Of a stretch of 64,000 nucleotides of DNA, positions 37,140-44,436 are shown in pieces. Source of the stretch: Microvirga sp. SRT01 (GTDB lineage Bacteria; Pseudomonadota; Alphaproteobacteria; Sphingomonadales; Sphingomonadaceae); contig JAGSNX010000003.1 of assembly GCA_018139225.1 (NCBI GenBank), forward strand, positions 620,001 through 684,000, written 5' to 3'. The translations under genes and the position numbers were made by a program. The notes below the pieces were generated by a model, which saw only the letters and a list, made by a program, of their open reading frames with translations, was not told the origin of the DNA and ran no database searches. Every line of letters starts with the position of its first letter. The first letter of the stretch is position 1.

Positions 37140-37164
37140 AATGCGGCGCTCGCGGACTCGTTCC
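37140..37164 (-). promoter_or_regulatory. Degenerate EcfG-like promoter of ku
   Basis: Minus strand: GGAAC at 37164-37160, a 16-nt spacer and CATT at 37143-37140, one base off the CGTT consensus. It would give a ~20-nt leader to ku. Regulation of a ku gene by the general stress sigma factor is known in Sinorhizobium; here it is only suggested. Confidence 0.3.
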
Positions 37165-37195
37165 GTTCGCCGCGCGATTGCGGTAAGGGCGGGGC

Positions 37196-37774
37196 ATGAC
37201 CGACGACCCTTTCACCCTGTTCGATACGTGGTTCGCGGAGGCGAAGGCGTCCGAACCCAATGATCCCAACGCGATGGCGCTCGCCACGGCGGATGGGCAG
37301 GGGCACCCTTCCGTCCGCATGGTCCTCTTGAAGGGGCATGGGCCGGACGGTTTCGTGTTCTACACCAACCGCGACGGGCGCAAGGCCGGCGACCTTGCCG
37401 CCAATCCCAACGCCGCATTGCTGTTCCATTGGAAGTCGCTGCGCCGGCAGGTGCGGATCGAGGGCCCCGTGTCGCTCGCCACCGAGGCGCAGTCGGACGC
37501 CTATTATGCCAGCCGCGGTCGCGACTCGCAGCTCGGGGCATGGGCGTCGGAGCAATCGCGTCCGCTCGACGCACGCGAGACGTTCGAGCGTCGCGTTGAC
37601 GAGATGAAGGCCCGGTTCGAGGGGCAGGATATTCCGCGCCCGCCTTTCTGGGGTGGCTATGTCGTCGCGCCGAAACAGATCGAATTCTGGCAGGACCGCG
37701 CGCACCGGCTGCACGAACGCCGCCTGTTCGTGCGCGAGGACGGCGGCTGGACGGAGGGGCTGCTCTACCCATGA
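37196..37774 (+). CDS. pdxH: Pyridoxamine 5'-phosphate oxidase
   Basis: A 192-residue FMN enzyme that oxidises pyridoxamine or pyridoxine 5'-phosphate to pyridoxal phosphate. PSVRMVLLKGHGPDGFVFYTN, NPNAALLFHWKSLRRQVRIEG, and the C-terminal FWGGYVVAPKQIEFWQ and LHERRLFVREDGGW are family blocks. Length is normal. Its stop overlaps the start of the cation efflux gene by ATGA. Confidence 0.96.
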   Translation: MTDDPFTLFDTWFAEAKASEPNDPNAMALATADGQGHPSVRMVLLKGHGPDGFVFYTNRDGRKAGDLAANPNAALLFHWKSLRRQVRIEGPVSLATEAQSDAYYASRGRDSQLGAWASEQSRPLDARETFERRVDEMKARFEGQDIPRPPFWGGYVVAPKQIEFWQDRAHRLHERRLFVREDGGWTEGLLYP

Positions 37775-38724
37775 CCCGCGAAGAACGTCGTCTCGCGCTC
37801 CCGCTCGCCACGCGCGCGGCGCTCGCCAGCGTCGCGATGGCGCTGTTCCTGCTGGCGCTCAAGGGCTTCGCCGCATGGCACACCGGCTCGGTCGCGATGC
37901 TGGGTTCGCTGGCGGATACCGGGCTCGACCTGCTCGCCAGCCTCGTGACGCTGTACGGCGTGCGGCTGGCGGCGACGCCCGCCGATCACGACCACCGCTT
38001 CGGCCACGGCAAGGCGGAGGCGCTGGCGGCGCTGTTCCAGGTAGGCCTCATCACCGCGTCCGCCGCCGGTATCGGCTGGCGAGCGCTCATGGCGCTGGGC
38101 GAGACCGCACCGACGCAGGATGCGGAGTTCGGGATCGGCGTGTCGATCGTGGCGATCGGTGCGACCGTGCTGCTGCTCTGGTATCAACGGCGCATCATCC
38201 GCCAGACCGGCTCCGTCGCGATCATGGCGGACAACGTCCACTATCAATCAGACGTGCTGCTCAACGGGTCGGTGATCGCCGCGCTGGTGCTCGATCAATA
38301 TATGGGCTGGCACGGTGCCGACGCGCTGTTCGGCATCGCTATCGCCGCATGGCTCGCCTGGGGCGCGTTTCAGGCGTCGTCGAATGCGATCGATCAACTG
38401 ATGGACAAGGAATGGCCGGAGGATCAGCGTTCCGCGTTCCTCGACATTGCCGCGCGCCAGCCGGGGCTACGCGGCATCCACGATTTCCGCACGCGCCGCT
38501 CCGGCAGCCACGATTTCGCGCAATTCCACATGGAGGTCGATCCGACCATCACCGTCGCGCGCGCCCACGACCTTGTCGAATCGGTCGAGCGCAACCTGAA
38601 GCGTGCGTTTCCCAAGGTCGAGGTGCTGATCCACCTCGATCCCGAAGGGCACACCGATACCGACAACCCGCTGGTGGAGGCGGACGTGACGCCGCACTGG
38701 TTCAGCAAGCGCGTGGGATATTGA
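37771..38724 (+). CDS. Cation diffusion facilitator, FieF-like
   Basis: A 317-residue inner-membrane metal/proton antiporter of the CDF family with six transmembrane helices and a cytosolic ferredoxin-like domain. Metal-site residues are visible in helix 2 (ADTGLDLLASLVTLYGV) and helix 5 (DNVHYQSDVLLN). HDHRFGHGKAEALAALFQ is the family loop. The C-terminal domain (DFAQFHMEVDP, HLDPEGHTD) is complete. The metal is probably Zn, Fe or Cd. It is translationally coupled to pdxH. Confidence 0.92.
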   Translation: MTREERRLALPLATRAALASVAMALFLLALKGFAAWHTGSVAMLGSLADTGLDLLASLVTLYGVRLAATPADHDHRFGHGKAEALAALFQVGLITASAAGIGWRALMALGETAPTQDAEFGIGVSIVAIGATVLLLWYQRRIIRQTGSVAIMADNVHYQSDVLLNGSVIAALVLDQYMGWHGADALFGIAIAAWLAWGAFQASSNAIDQLMDKEWPEDQRSAFLDIAARQPGLRGIHDFRTRRSGSHDFAQFHMEVDPTITVARAHDLVESVERNLKRAFPKVEVLIHLDPEGHTDTDNPLVEADVTPHWFSKRVGY

Positions 38725-38726
38725 CG

Positions 38727-39524
38727 ATGCGAATACCCTTCACCCAGGTCGACGCGTTCGCCGATGCGCCGTTCACGGGCAATCCGGCGGCGGTGATGCC
38801 GCTGTCGGCGTGGCTGGCCGACGATGTGCTCCTGAAGATCGCGCAGGAGAACAACCTCAGCGAAACCGCCTTCCTCGTTGCCGCCGAGGATGACGATGCC
38901 GATTTCGAGCTGCGCTGGTTCACCCCGGGCGCGGAGGTCGTGCTGTGCGGCCACGCCACGCTGGCCAGCGGCCATGTCGTGCTGTCGTCGGACCCGACGT
39001 GGCTGAAGGTCCGCTTCCGCACGCGCAAGGCGGGCATGCTGGAGGTCGCGCGGCAGGATGACGGCTACACGCTGTCGCTCCCCGCATGGGGTCCGTCGCC
39101 GCGCGCGATGCCGGGGCTGGTCGAGGCGCTGGGGATCACCGGTCCCGCCGACATCCTGTGGCACGAACATGGCTATGCGCTGATCGTGGTCGAGGACGAG
39201 GACGTCGTCCGCAATCTCGATCCGGACCAGCGTGCGCTCGCTGCACTGGAACCGATGGTCGCGGTCGTCACCGCGCCGGGTGCGACCACCGATATCGTCA
39301 GCCGCGTGTTCACGCCCGCCTATGGGATCGACGAGGACCCCGTGACCGGCTCCGCCCATGCGCTGGCCGTCCCCTATTGGGCGAAGCGGCTCGGCCGCGA
39401 CACGATGACCGCCTTTCAGGCAAGTGCGCGCGGAGGTCACCTGACCTGCCGACTCGATGGCGACCGGGTGGTGCTCGGCGGCCAGTGCGTCACCGTGATC
39501 GAGGGCACGTTCCTGCTCCCCTGA
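38727..39524 (+). CDS. PhzF-family isomerase
   Basis: A 265-residue protein of the PhzF/diaminopimelate epimerase-like fold. FTGNPAAVMPL, NNLSETAFLV (with the conserved catalytic-type Glu), RWFTPGAEVVLCGHATLASG and DPVTGSAHALAVPYWAKRLG are typical. It is not a phenazine gene by context; most such homologues have unknown substrates. It starts 2 nt after the stop of the cation efflux gene, so pdxH, this CDF gene and phzF form one operon. Confidence 0.92.
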   Translation: MRIPFTQVDAFADAPFTGNPAAVMPLSAWLADDVLLKIAQENNLSETAFLVAAEDDDADFELRWFTPGAEVVLCGHATLASGHVVLSSDPTWLKVRFRTRKAGMLEVARQDDGYTLSLPAWGPSPRAMPGLVEALGITGPADILWHEHGYALIVVEDEDVVRNLDPDQRALAALEPMVAVVTAPGATTDIVSRVFTPAYGIDEDPVTGSAHALAVPYWAKRLGRDTMTAFQASARGGHLTCRLDGDRVVLGGQCVTVIEGTFLLP

Positions 39525-39560
39525 GTATACGATTGCAACATTTGCAACTATGATGGATCA

Positions 39561-39662
39561 AGTTGCACTTGCGAAGAGCCGCGCTGCACTGCACAAAGAG
39601 CGTGCCTTTCAGGCATCCTCTCCTAAAAACTTCACAGGCCGGCTTGTCCGGCCTTTTTTTTT
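39561..39662 (+). ncRNA. Candidate small RNA with intrinsic terminator
   Basis: Ends in a textbook terminator: AGGCCGG (39636-39642), loop CTTGT, CCGGCCT (39648-39654), then nine T in all. Upstream lies a small hairpin (TGCCT/AGGCA, 39603-39615) and an unpaired CCTCTCCT (39617-39624) that could pair with ribosome-binding sites, a layout used by several alphaproteobacterial sRNAs. TATGAT at 39549-39554 may be the -10 box. It could instead be only the distant terminator of the PhzF gene. The 5' end is a guess. Confidence 0.4.
39636..39662 (+). terminator. Intrinsic terminator with nine-T tract
   Basis: A 7-bp perfect stem with a 5-nt loop, followed immediately by T at 39654-39662. It is the clearest Rho-independent terminator in the window. 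Confidence 0.9.
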
Positions 39663-39867
39663 GCCCGTCGCTCCTCTACGCAGCCCGCGACTGTCGCGGA
39701 CGCCGTCAAAAAAAAGACGAATTCTGGAGCGGAGCCGCCGGCAAGACCGGCACCGGCGAACACGACAGCGGCGGGAGATCGAGCGCACCACCACGCTCTC
39801 TCCCGCCCATGTTCCATCCGATGTGCTTTGCAGCGCGGCAGTTGCCGCAGCGCCACTCCAACGTCCT

Positions 39868-39948
39868 CGTCACCCCAGCGAAAGCTGGAGTCTCACGCGG
39901 CGCGACCCGCTCGCCCACGGTAGAATCGCAGCTTTCGCTGGAATGACG
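39868..39948. repeat. REP-like element with CGTCA/TGACG ends
   Basis: CCAGCGAAAGCTG (39875-39887) pairs with CAGCTTTCGCTGG (39929-39941); the ends are CGTCA and TGACG. It has the same end architecture as the element at 53687-53779. It lies between the candidate sRNA and mnmA. Confidence 0.7.
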
Positions 39949-40014
39949 GAGTGGGAGAGGGCTGGGGCTTCGCCGGCAGTATAGCCCGGCAGACCATGTT
40001 CCCATCTATCCGAC

Positions 40015-41121
40015 TCATGCCGCCAGCAGCGCCGCCTCCGTCGCGGCGATCCAGCCGCCGCCCAGCACCCGCTCACCCGCGTACAACACCGCCGCCTGAC
40101 CCGGTGCGACGCCATACTCGGGCGCGTCGAAGCTCAGGCGTCCGCCCTCCAGCCGCGCCGGAACCGGCTTCGCCATCGACCGGACCTTGGCGGTCAGTGG
40201 CCCGCGATGGTCGCCCCCGATCCAGTTGAGGTTCTCCAGCACCGCTGCCTCGACCGCCAGCGCCGCCCGCGGCCCCACCACAACGCGCTTCGAGTCGGGC
40301 TCCAGCCGCACCACGTACAGCGGCTCCGGCGTGCCGCCGATCTCCAGCCCGCGACGCTGTCCGACCGTGAAGTGGATCAGCCCCCGGTGCCGCCCCAGCG
40401 TGCGGCCTGACAGATCGACGATCTCGCCCGCGGTATCCGCATCGGGACGCAGCTTGCGGACCAGCCCGGCATAGTCGCCGTCCGGCACGAAGCAAATGTC
40501 CTGGCTGTCGGGCTTGGCGGCGACGCCCAGACCCAGTTCCGCCGCGATCTCCCGCACCCGTGCCTTGGGCAGGCCGCCGAGCGGGAAGCGGAGATAGTCG
40601 AGCTGGTCCTGCGTCGTCGCGAACAGGAAATAGCTCTGGTCGCGCGCCGGGTCGGCGCCGCGGTGCAGCTCCGCGCCGTTCGGCCCCTCGACCCGCCGGA
40701 CGTAATGGCCGGTCGCCAGACAGTCCGCGCCCAGCTCGCGTGCCAGCGCCAGCAGGTCGGTGAACTTCGGTCCCGTGTTGCACGACACGCACGGGATCGG
40801 CGTCCGCCCGGCGAGATACTCGTCGGCGAAGCGGTCGACGACGTCGCGCCGGAACGCGCTCTCGTGATCGAAGACATAGTGCGCGATGCCGAGCCGGTCG
40901 CACACCGCGCGCGCATCGCGGATGTCGCGGCCGGCGCAGCAGCTGCCCGCGCGCCCGACCGCCTCGCCGTGGTCGTAGAGTTGCAGCGTGACGCCGATCG
41001 TCTCCGCGCCGGTCCGCGCCGCCAGCGCCGCCACGACCGAGCTGTCGACGCCGCCCGACATGGCGACGACGATCCGCCTGGCACCGACATCGGCGCCCAA
41101 CTGGAAATCCGTTTCGTCCAT
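40015..41121 (-). CDS. mnmA: tRNA-specific 2-thiouridylase MnmA
   Basis: A 368-residue PP-loop enzyme that thiolates uridine 34 of tRNAs for Lys, Glu and Gln. The PP-loop SGGVDS is at 22-27; the catalytic cysteines lie in [12 protein letters not shown] and in [12 protein letters not shown]; the C-terminal beta-barrel ([20 protein letters not shown]) is present. Length is normal. Divergent from a small hypothetical gene. Confidence 0.96.
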   Translation of the reverse strand: MDETDFQLGADVGARRIVVAMSGGVDSSVVAALAARTGAETIGVTLQLYDHGEAVGRAGSCCAGRDIRDARAVCDRLGIAHYVFDHESAFRRDVVDRFADEYLAGRTPIPCVSCNTGPKFTDLLALARELGADCLATGHYVRRVEGPNGAELHRGADPARDQSYFLFATTQDQLDYLRFPLGGLPKARVREIAAELGLGVAAKPDSQDICFVPDGDYAGLVRKLRPDADTAGEIVDLSGRTLGRHRGLIHFTVGQRRGLEIGGTPEPLYVVRLEPDSKRVVVGPRAALAVEAAVLENLNWIGGDHRGPLTAKVRSMAKPVPARLEGGRLSFDAPEYGVAPGQAAVLYAGERVLGGGWIAATEAALLAA

Positions 41122-41185
41122 CGTTCCGTCACATAGGCGCGTGCGGGTCGAATGGCGAGCATGGGCCGCGCTTTACCGGACCTTC

Positions 41186-41473
41186 ATGCCCTTGCCGCTA
41201 CACGCCGGCGACCGACCCTTTTTCCTGCCCGAAAGACACGCCGCCTTGGACCTCAGCTTCTCCTTCGATCGCGATGCCGAACCGGTGGCGTGGCCGGGCG
41301 ATCTGGCGGTGCTGATGATCGGTGTGCAGGCGCGGCAGTCGGCCAGCCCGACCGCGACCGCGCAAGCGGCCGGCGATGCCGTCCAGCGTCCGAAACCCTC
41401 GGAGTTCGCACCGCGGGACGGCAGCTTCAACGGCCAGGTGGCGGCCGCGATAACACGTTGGAAGGACGAATGA
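41186..41473 (+). CDS. Hypothetical protein upstream of sciP
   Basis: A 95-residue protein I do not recognise. It is probably cytosolic, with a mildly hydrophobic central stretch (PGDLAVLMIGVQARQSA) and a C-terminal NGQVAAAITRW. The start is uncertain (ATG at 41186; no strong ribosome site). Its stop overlaps by ATGA a 34-residue frame at 41470-41574 that ends just before the sciP ribosome site. It could be the first gene of a sciP transcript. Confidence 0.4.
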   Translation: MPLPLHAGDRPFFLPERHAALDLSFSFDRDAEPVAWPGDLAVLMIGVQARQSASPTATAQAAGDAVQRPKPSEFAPRDGSFNGQVAAAITRWKDE

Positions 41474-41576
41474 AGAGCGCGTTTACCGTGGGGTTTCAGG
41501 CGATCTTCAAGTCCCGCCCTTACTCCCCACCCATCGAGTTCGTGAAGGGGGCCCCCCGCCCCGACAGAGGTTGAGT

Positions 41577-41876
41577 ATGATCGAGAACCAGAAGATCCGC
41601 CCCGCGAAAGTCATCGGCCCCCTGGGCGAGTCTTTGACGCTGGACACGCTTCCGCCTCCGGGCACCAGCCGCTGGGTCGTGCGGCGCAAGGCCGAGGTCG
41701 TTGCGGCGGTCAATGGCGGCCTGCTGTCCGTCGACGAAGTCTGCGAGCGGTACGGGCTGACGGTGGAGGAATTCGCCGGGTGGCAGCGCGCGATCGACCG
41801 GTCGGGGATGCCGGGGCTGCGCGTCACGCGCATCCAGCATTATCGTTCCCTGTACGAACGCCAGCAACGATACTAA
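41577..41876 (+). CDS. sciP: SciP-type CtrA inhibitor (DUF1153)
   Basis: A 99-residue protein of the DUF1153 family with a helix-turn-helix. IRPAKVIGPLGESLTLDTLP, RWVVRRKAEVVAAVNGGLLS and CERYGLTVEEFAGWQRAID are the family core. In Caulobacter SciP binds CtrA at promoters and blocks recruitment of RNA polymerase, helping to time cell-cycle transcription; that role is transferred from the family. AGAGG at 41566-41570 supports the ATG at 41577. No clear CtrA box (TTAA-N7-TTAA) is visible upstream. Confidence 0.92.
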   Translation: MIENQKIRPAKVIGPLGESLTLDTLPPPGTSRWVVRRKAEVVAAVNGGLLSVDEVCERYGLTVEEFAGWQRAIDRSGMPGLRVTRIQHYRSLYERQQRY

Positions 41877-41905
41877 AAATCCATGTTCTGAATCGGATCG
41901 CAGGC

Positions 41906-41930
41906 GGAACATAAATCAACGCCACCGATT
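41906..41930 (+). promoter_or_regulatory. Degenerate EcfG-like promoter of the GlsB-like gene
   Basis: GGAAC at 41906-41910, a 16-nt spacer and GATT at 41927-41930 (consensus CGTT). It would start transcription about 40 nt before the ATG at 41976. GlsB/YeaQ proteins are common stress genes, which makes it plausible but unproven. Confidence 0.3.
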
Positions 41931-41975
41931 TGTACCTCCATCGCCCGTATGATGGGCATAATGGAGGGAAGTGTA

Positions 41976-42233
41976 ATGGGTATCATCCTTTGGCTCATCA
42001 TCGGCGGCGTCATCGGCTGGCTCGCCAGCATCATCATGCGCACGGATGCCCAGCAGGGTATCTTCCTGAACATCGTCGTCGGGATCATCGGCGCCTTCAT
42101 CGGCGGGCTGATCATCAGCGGCGGTTCAATCAACAACGCGCCCCTGAACGTCACGTCGTTCCTTGTGTCGCTGCTCGGTGCGGTGGTCCTGCTCGGGATC
42201 GTCAACCTGGTGCGTCGCGGTAGCGTCCGTTAA
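41976..42233 (+). CDS. GlsB/YeaQ/YmgE-family stress membrane protein
   Basis: An 85-residue inner-membrane protein with three hydrophobic helices (IILWLIIGGVIGWLASIIM, FLNIVVGIIGAFIGGLIIS, VTSFLVSLLGAVVLLGIVNL), formerly called transglycosylase-associated. The molecular role is unknown; homologues are induced by general stress and acid. GGAGGGAA 5-6 nt before the ATG at 41976 fixes the start and rules out upstream ATGs. Confidence 0.9.
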   Translation: MGIILWLIIGGVIGWLASIIMRTDAQQGIFLNIVVGIIGAFIGGLIISGGSINNAPLNVTSFLVSLLGAVVLLGIVNLVRRGSVR

Positions 42234-42297
42234 GTCGGACGCTCTTCCGCCGGCTTGGATGGCGGAACAGCGACACGACCAGTGTCACTACGGAAAT

Positions 42298-42330
42298 GGG
42301 GCCGCCGGGCATGCCGGGCGGCCCCTTTTT
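42298..42330 (+). terminator. Intrinsic terminator after the GlsB-like gene
   Basis: GGGGCCGCC (42298-42306) pairs with GGCGGCCCC (42317-42325) and is followed by five T. The loop is itself palindromic (GGCATGCC). It lies 64 nt after the stop codon and 6 nt before the convergent SIMPL gene. Confidence 0.85.
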
Positions 42331-42336
42331 CATGTT

Positions 42337-43077
42337 CTATTGTCCCAGAACGAAACGCACGCGCAGTGTCACGGTGATGTCCTTCTCGCCCGGCACGATC
42401 TTCGTGGCGGAATCCATCATCTGCGCCCGCGCCTGCAGGAACACGGGCGGGCGGTCCGGCCCGCCGGCATCCTGCCCGGTCTCGTCGATCGATACGACCC
42501 GTAGCACGCGCATACCGGCCGCCTTCGCATACAGCTCCGCCCGCGCCCGCGCCTTCTTCACGGCATCGGTCCGGGCTTCGTCCAGCGCCGCATCGGGCTG
42601 GTCGACGGACAGGTTCGGCCCGTCGATCTGGTTCGCGCCCTGCGCCACCAGCGTATCGAGGATCGTTCCCGATCTGGCGATATCGCGGAAGCGGATGCTG
42701 ACGCTGTTGGTCGCCTGATAGCCGGTGATGACCGGCGGCTGGTTGTCCTGGTATCGGTACTGAGGCGACAACTGGACCGACGCGGTCTCCAGATCGCGCG
42801 GCTGCACGCCGGCCTTGCGAAGGGCCGCGATCACCTTCTCCATCGCGCCGCCGTTCGCGGTCAAAGCCTGCGCGGCTGTCGCGCCCTGCGTGACGACCCC
42901 GGCCCGAATCGTGGCGAGGTCGGGCACCCGCGTCGTGCGGCCTTCCGCCGTGATGTCCAGAACGGTGCCCTCCGCCGGGATCATCGGTGCGACGCCGGGC
43001 ACGGTCTGCGCGACGACGGGGAACGCCGTCAGCGAGGACAAGCCCGTGGCGACGAGGGCGAGGGTGGCAAGGCGCAT
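42337..43077 (-). CDS. SIMPL-domain (DUF541) periplasmic protein
   Basis: A 246-residue exported protein. The signal peptide is MRLATLALVATGLSSLTAFP with cleavage near VVAQ; the rest is a SIMPL/DUF541 domain (DITAEGRTTRVPDLATIRAG, YQATNSVSIRFRDIARSG, ARTDAVKKARARAELYAKAA). Members include YggE, linked to oxidative stress; no enzymatic activity is known. GGGAGAA 4-5 nt before the ATG at 43077 supports the start. Divergent from the RND adaptor gene. Confidence 0.92.
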   Translation of the reverse strand: MRLATLALVATGLSSLTAFPVVAQTVPGVAPMIPAEGTVLDITAEGRTTRVPDLATIRAGVVTQGATAAQALTANGGAMEKVIAALRKAGVQPRDLETASVQLSPQYRYQDNQPPVITGYQATNSVSIRFRDIARSGTILDTLVAQGANQIDGPNLSVDQPDAALDEARTDAVKKARARAELYAKAAGMRVLRVVSIDETGQDAGGPDRPPVFLQARAQMMDSATKIVPGEKDITVTLRVRFVLGQ

Positions 43078-43260
43078 GGACTTCTCCCGTGGAGCGACGA
43101 CGATGATGACACAGCCCATGAACGGCCCGCTGGCAACCTGCGATGAACGAGGAACATCGTGTAGGATATGCTATGGCCGCCCTATTGAGGTTGGTGACCT
43201 ATTCGGATAATACAGCCCGGTCACTGACCGGTGGGGTCGTGCGGGGGAAGACGAAAGCCG

Positions 43261-44430
43261 ATGAACTACGAGACGGGCTCTATCACGCAGGAACGGCTGC
43301 CGGGCGTCGAAGCGCCGCCGTCGCGTCGTAAGTTCCTGATCGCCGCGATCGTCGTGGCGGTGCTCGCGGTCGTCGGCTGGGCGGTATTCGGCCGCGGCGA
43401 ATCGGACGGTGCGGCGAAAACCGCATCGGGCGAACAGCTTGCGGCGATTTCCGTCATGGTCCCCGGTCGCACCGTCGTCGCGCGCGACGTGACCACGACC
43501 GGCTCGCTCGCCGCCCGTCGCGACATGCCCGTCGGCATCGCCGGCGAGGGTGGCCTCGTCACCCGCGTGCTGGTCGAACCCGGCCAGTGGGTCGCCGCCG
43601 GGCAGGTGCTCGCGACCGTCGACCGGTCCGTGCAGACGCAGACCGCGGCTTCGCTTGCCGCACAGGTCAGCGTCGCGAAGGCCGATGCCGACCTTGCGCA
43701 GGCGGAACTCGACCGCGCCGCGCAGCTCGTCGATCGCGGCTTCATCTCCAAGGCCGACCTGCAACGCCGCGCCGCCACGCGCGACGCCGCCTCCGCCCGC
43801 GTCAAGGTCGCGCAGGCGTCGCTGGGCGAGGCGCGCGCCCGCAACGGCCGCCTCGATATCCGCGCCCCCACCGCCGGCCTGATCCTGACGCGTCAGGTCG
43901 AGCCGGGCCAGATCGTCAGCTCCGGCTCCGGCGCGTTGTTCCGGATGGCGCAGAACGGCCAGATGGAGATGCGCGCGCAGATGAGCGAAGGCGATCTTCA
44001 GGGCCTGCGCGTCGGTTCGCGCGCCACCGTCACGCCGGTCGGCTCCACACAGAGCTTCCCGGGCGAAGTGTGGCAGGTTTCCCCCGTGATCGATCCGTCG
44101 ACGCGGCAGGGTATCGCCCGCATCGCCGTGAAGTACGATCCGGCGCTGCGTCCCGGCGGCTTCGCCTCGGCGACGGTGACCGCGGGCAGCGCGTCCGAGC
44201 CGTTGCTGCCCGAATCGGCGGTGCTGTCCGATGCGACCGGCAATTTCGTCTACGTCGTCGGCAAGGACGACAAGGTCGAGCGGCGTTCGGTCAAGACGGG
44301 TGAGGGCGCCGACAACGGCATCCCGATCGCCGAGGGGCTGAACGGCACCGAACGCGTCGTGATTTCGGCGGGCGCGTTCCTGAATCCCGGCCAGAAGATC
44401 AAACCCGTCCTCCAGGCACGCAAGGGCTAA
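43261..44430 (+). CDS. RND efflux periplasmic adaptor (MFP)
   Basis: A 389-residue membrane fusion protein. One N-terminal membrane anchor (residues 24-44, FLIAAIVVAVLAVVGWAVFG) is followed by biotinyl-lipoyl, alpha-hairpin (QTAASLAAQVSVAKADADLA) and beta-barrel domains (IRAPTAGLILTRQVEPGQIV). It links the RND pump to an outer-membrane channel; no TolC-type gene is nearby. It is 6 nt upstream of the pump gene. The start is ATG at 43261; a GTG at 43231 is possible. Confidence 0.93.
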   Translation: MNYETGSITQERLPGVEAPPSRRKFLIAAIVVAVLAVVGWAVFGRGESDGAAKTASGEQLAAISVMVPGRTVVARDVTTTGSLAARRDMPVGIAGEGGLVTRVLVEPGQWVAAGQVLATVDRSVQTQTAASLAAQVSVAKADADLAQAELDRAAQLVDRGFISKADLQRRAATRDAASARVKVAQASLGEARARNGRLDIRAPTAGLILTRQVEPGQIVSSGSGALFRMAQNGQMEMRAQMSEGDLQGLRVGSRATVTPVGSTQSFPGEVWQVSPVIDPSTRQGIARIAVKYDPALRPGGFASATVTAGSASEPLLPESAVLSDATGNFVYVVGKDDKVERRSVKTGEGADNGIPIAEGLNGTERVVISAGAFLNPGQKIKPVLQARKG

Positions 44431-44436
44431 CCCACG

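Larger units (their letters stand above)
39525..40014. other. 490-bp gap: repeats, candidate sRNA, REP-like element
   Basis: No convincing protein gene. It holds direct TTGCAAC repeats (39533-39539 and 39542-39548), with an inverted GTTGCA at 39562-39567; a candidate small RNA ending in an intrinsic terminator (39636-39662); a short palindrome near 39690; and a REP-like element at 39868-39948. Base composition from 39525 to 39640 is less GC-rich than neighbouring genes. Confidence 0.6.

Noticed and set aside
34096..37140. A 1014-codon open frame on the plus strand opposite ligD and ku
   Set aside because: It mirrors the codon phase of two clear genes, is rich in Arg/His/Gln and Asp with no domain, and is a by-product of high GC3 coding on the other strand.
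39550..39984. Plus-strand frames through the candidate sRNA
   Set aside because: They read across the T9 terminator and a REP-like repeat and give Arg-rich, non-family translations.
41470..41574. A 34-residue frame just before sciP
   Set aside because: Starts by ATGA overlap but is too short, with no visible conservation or ribosome site; kept only as a question in the findings, not as a gene.
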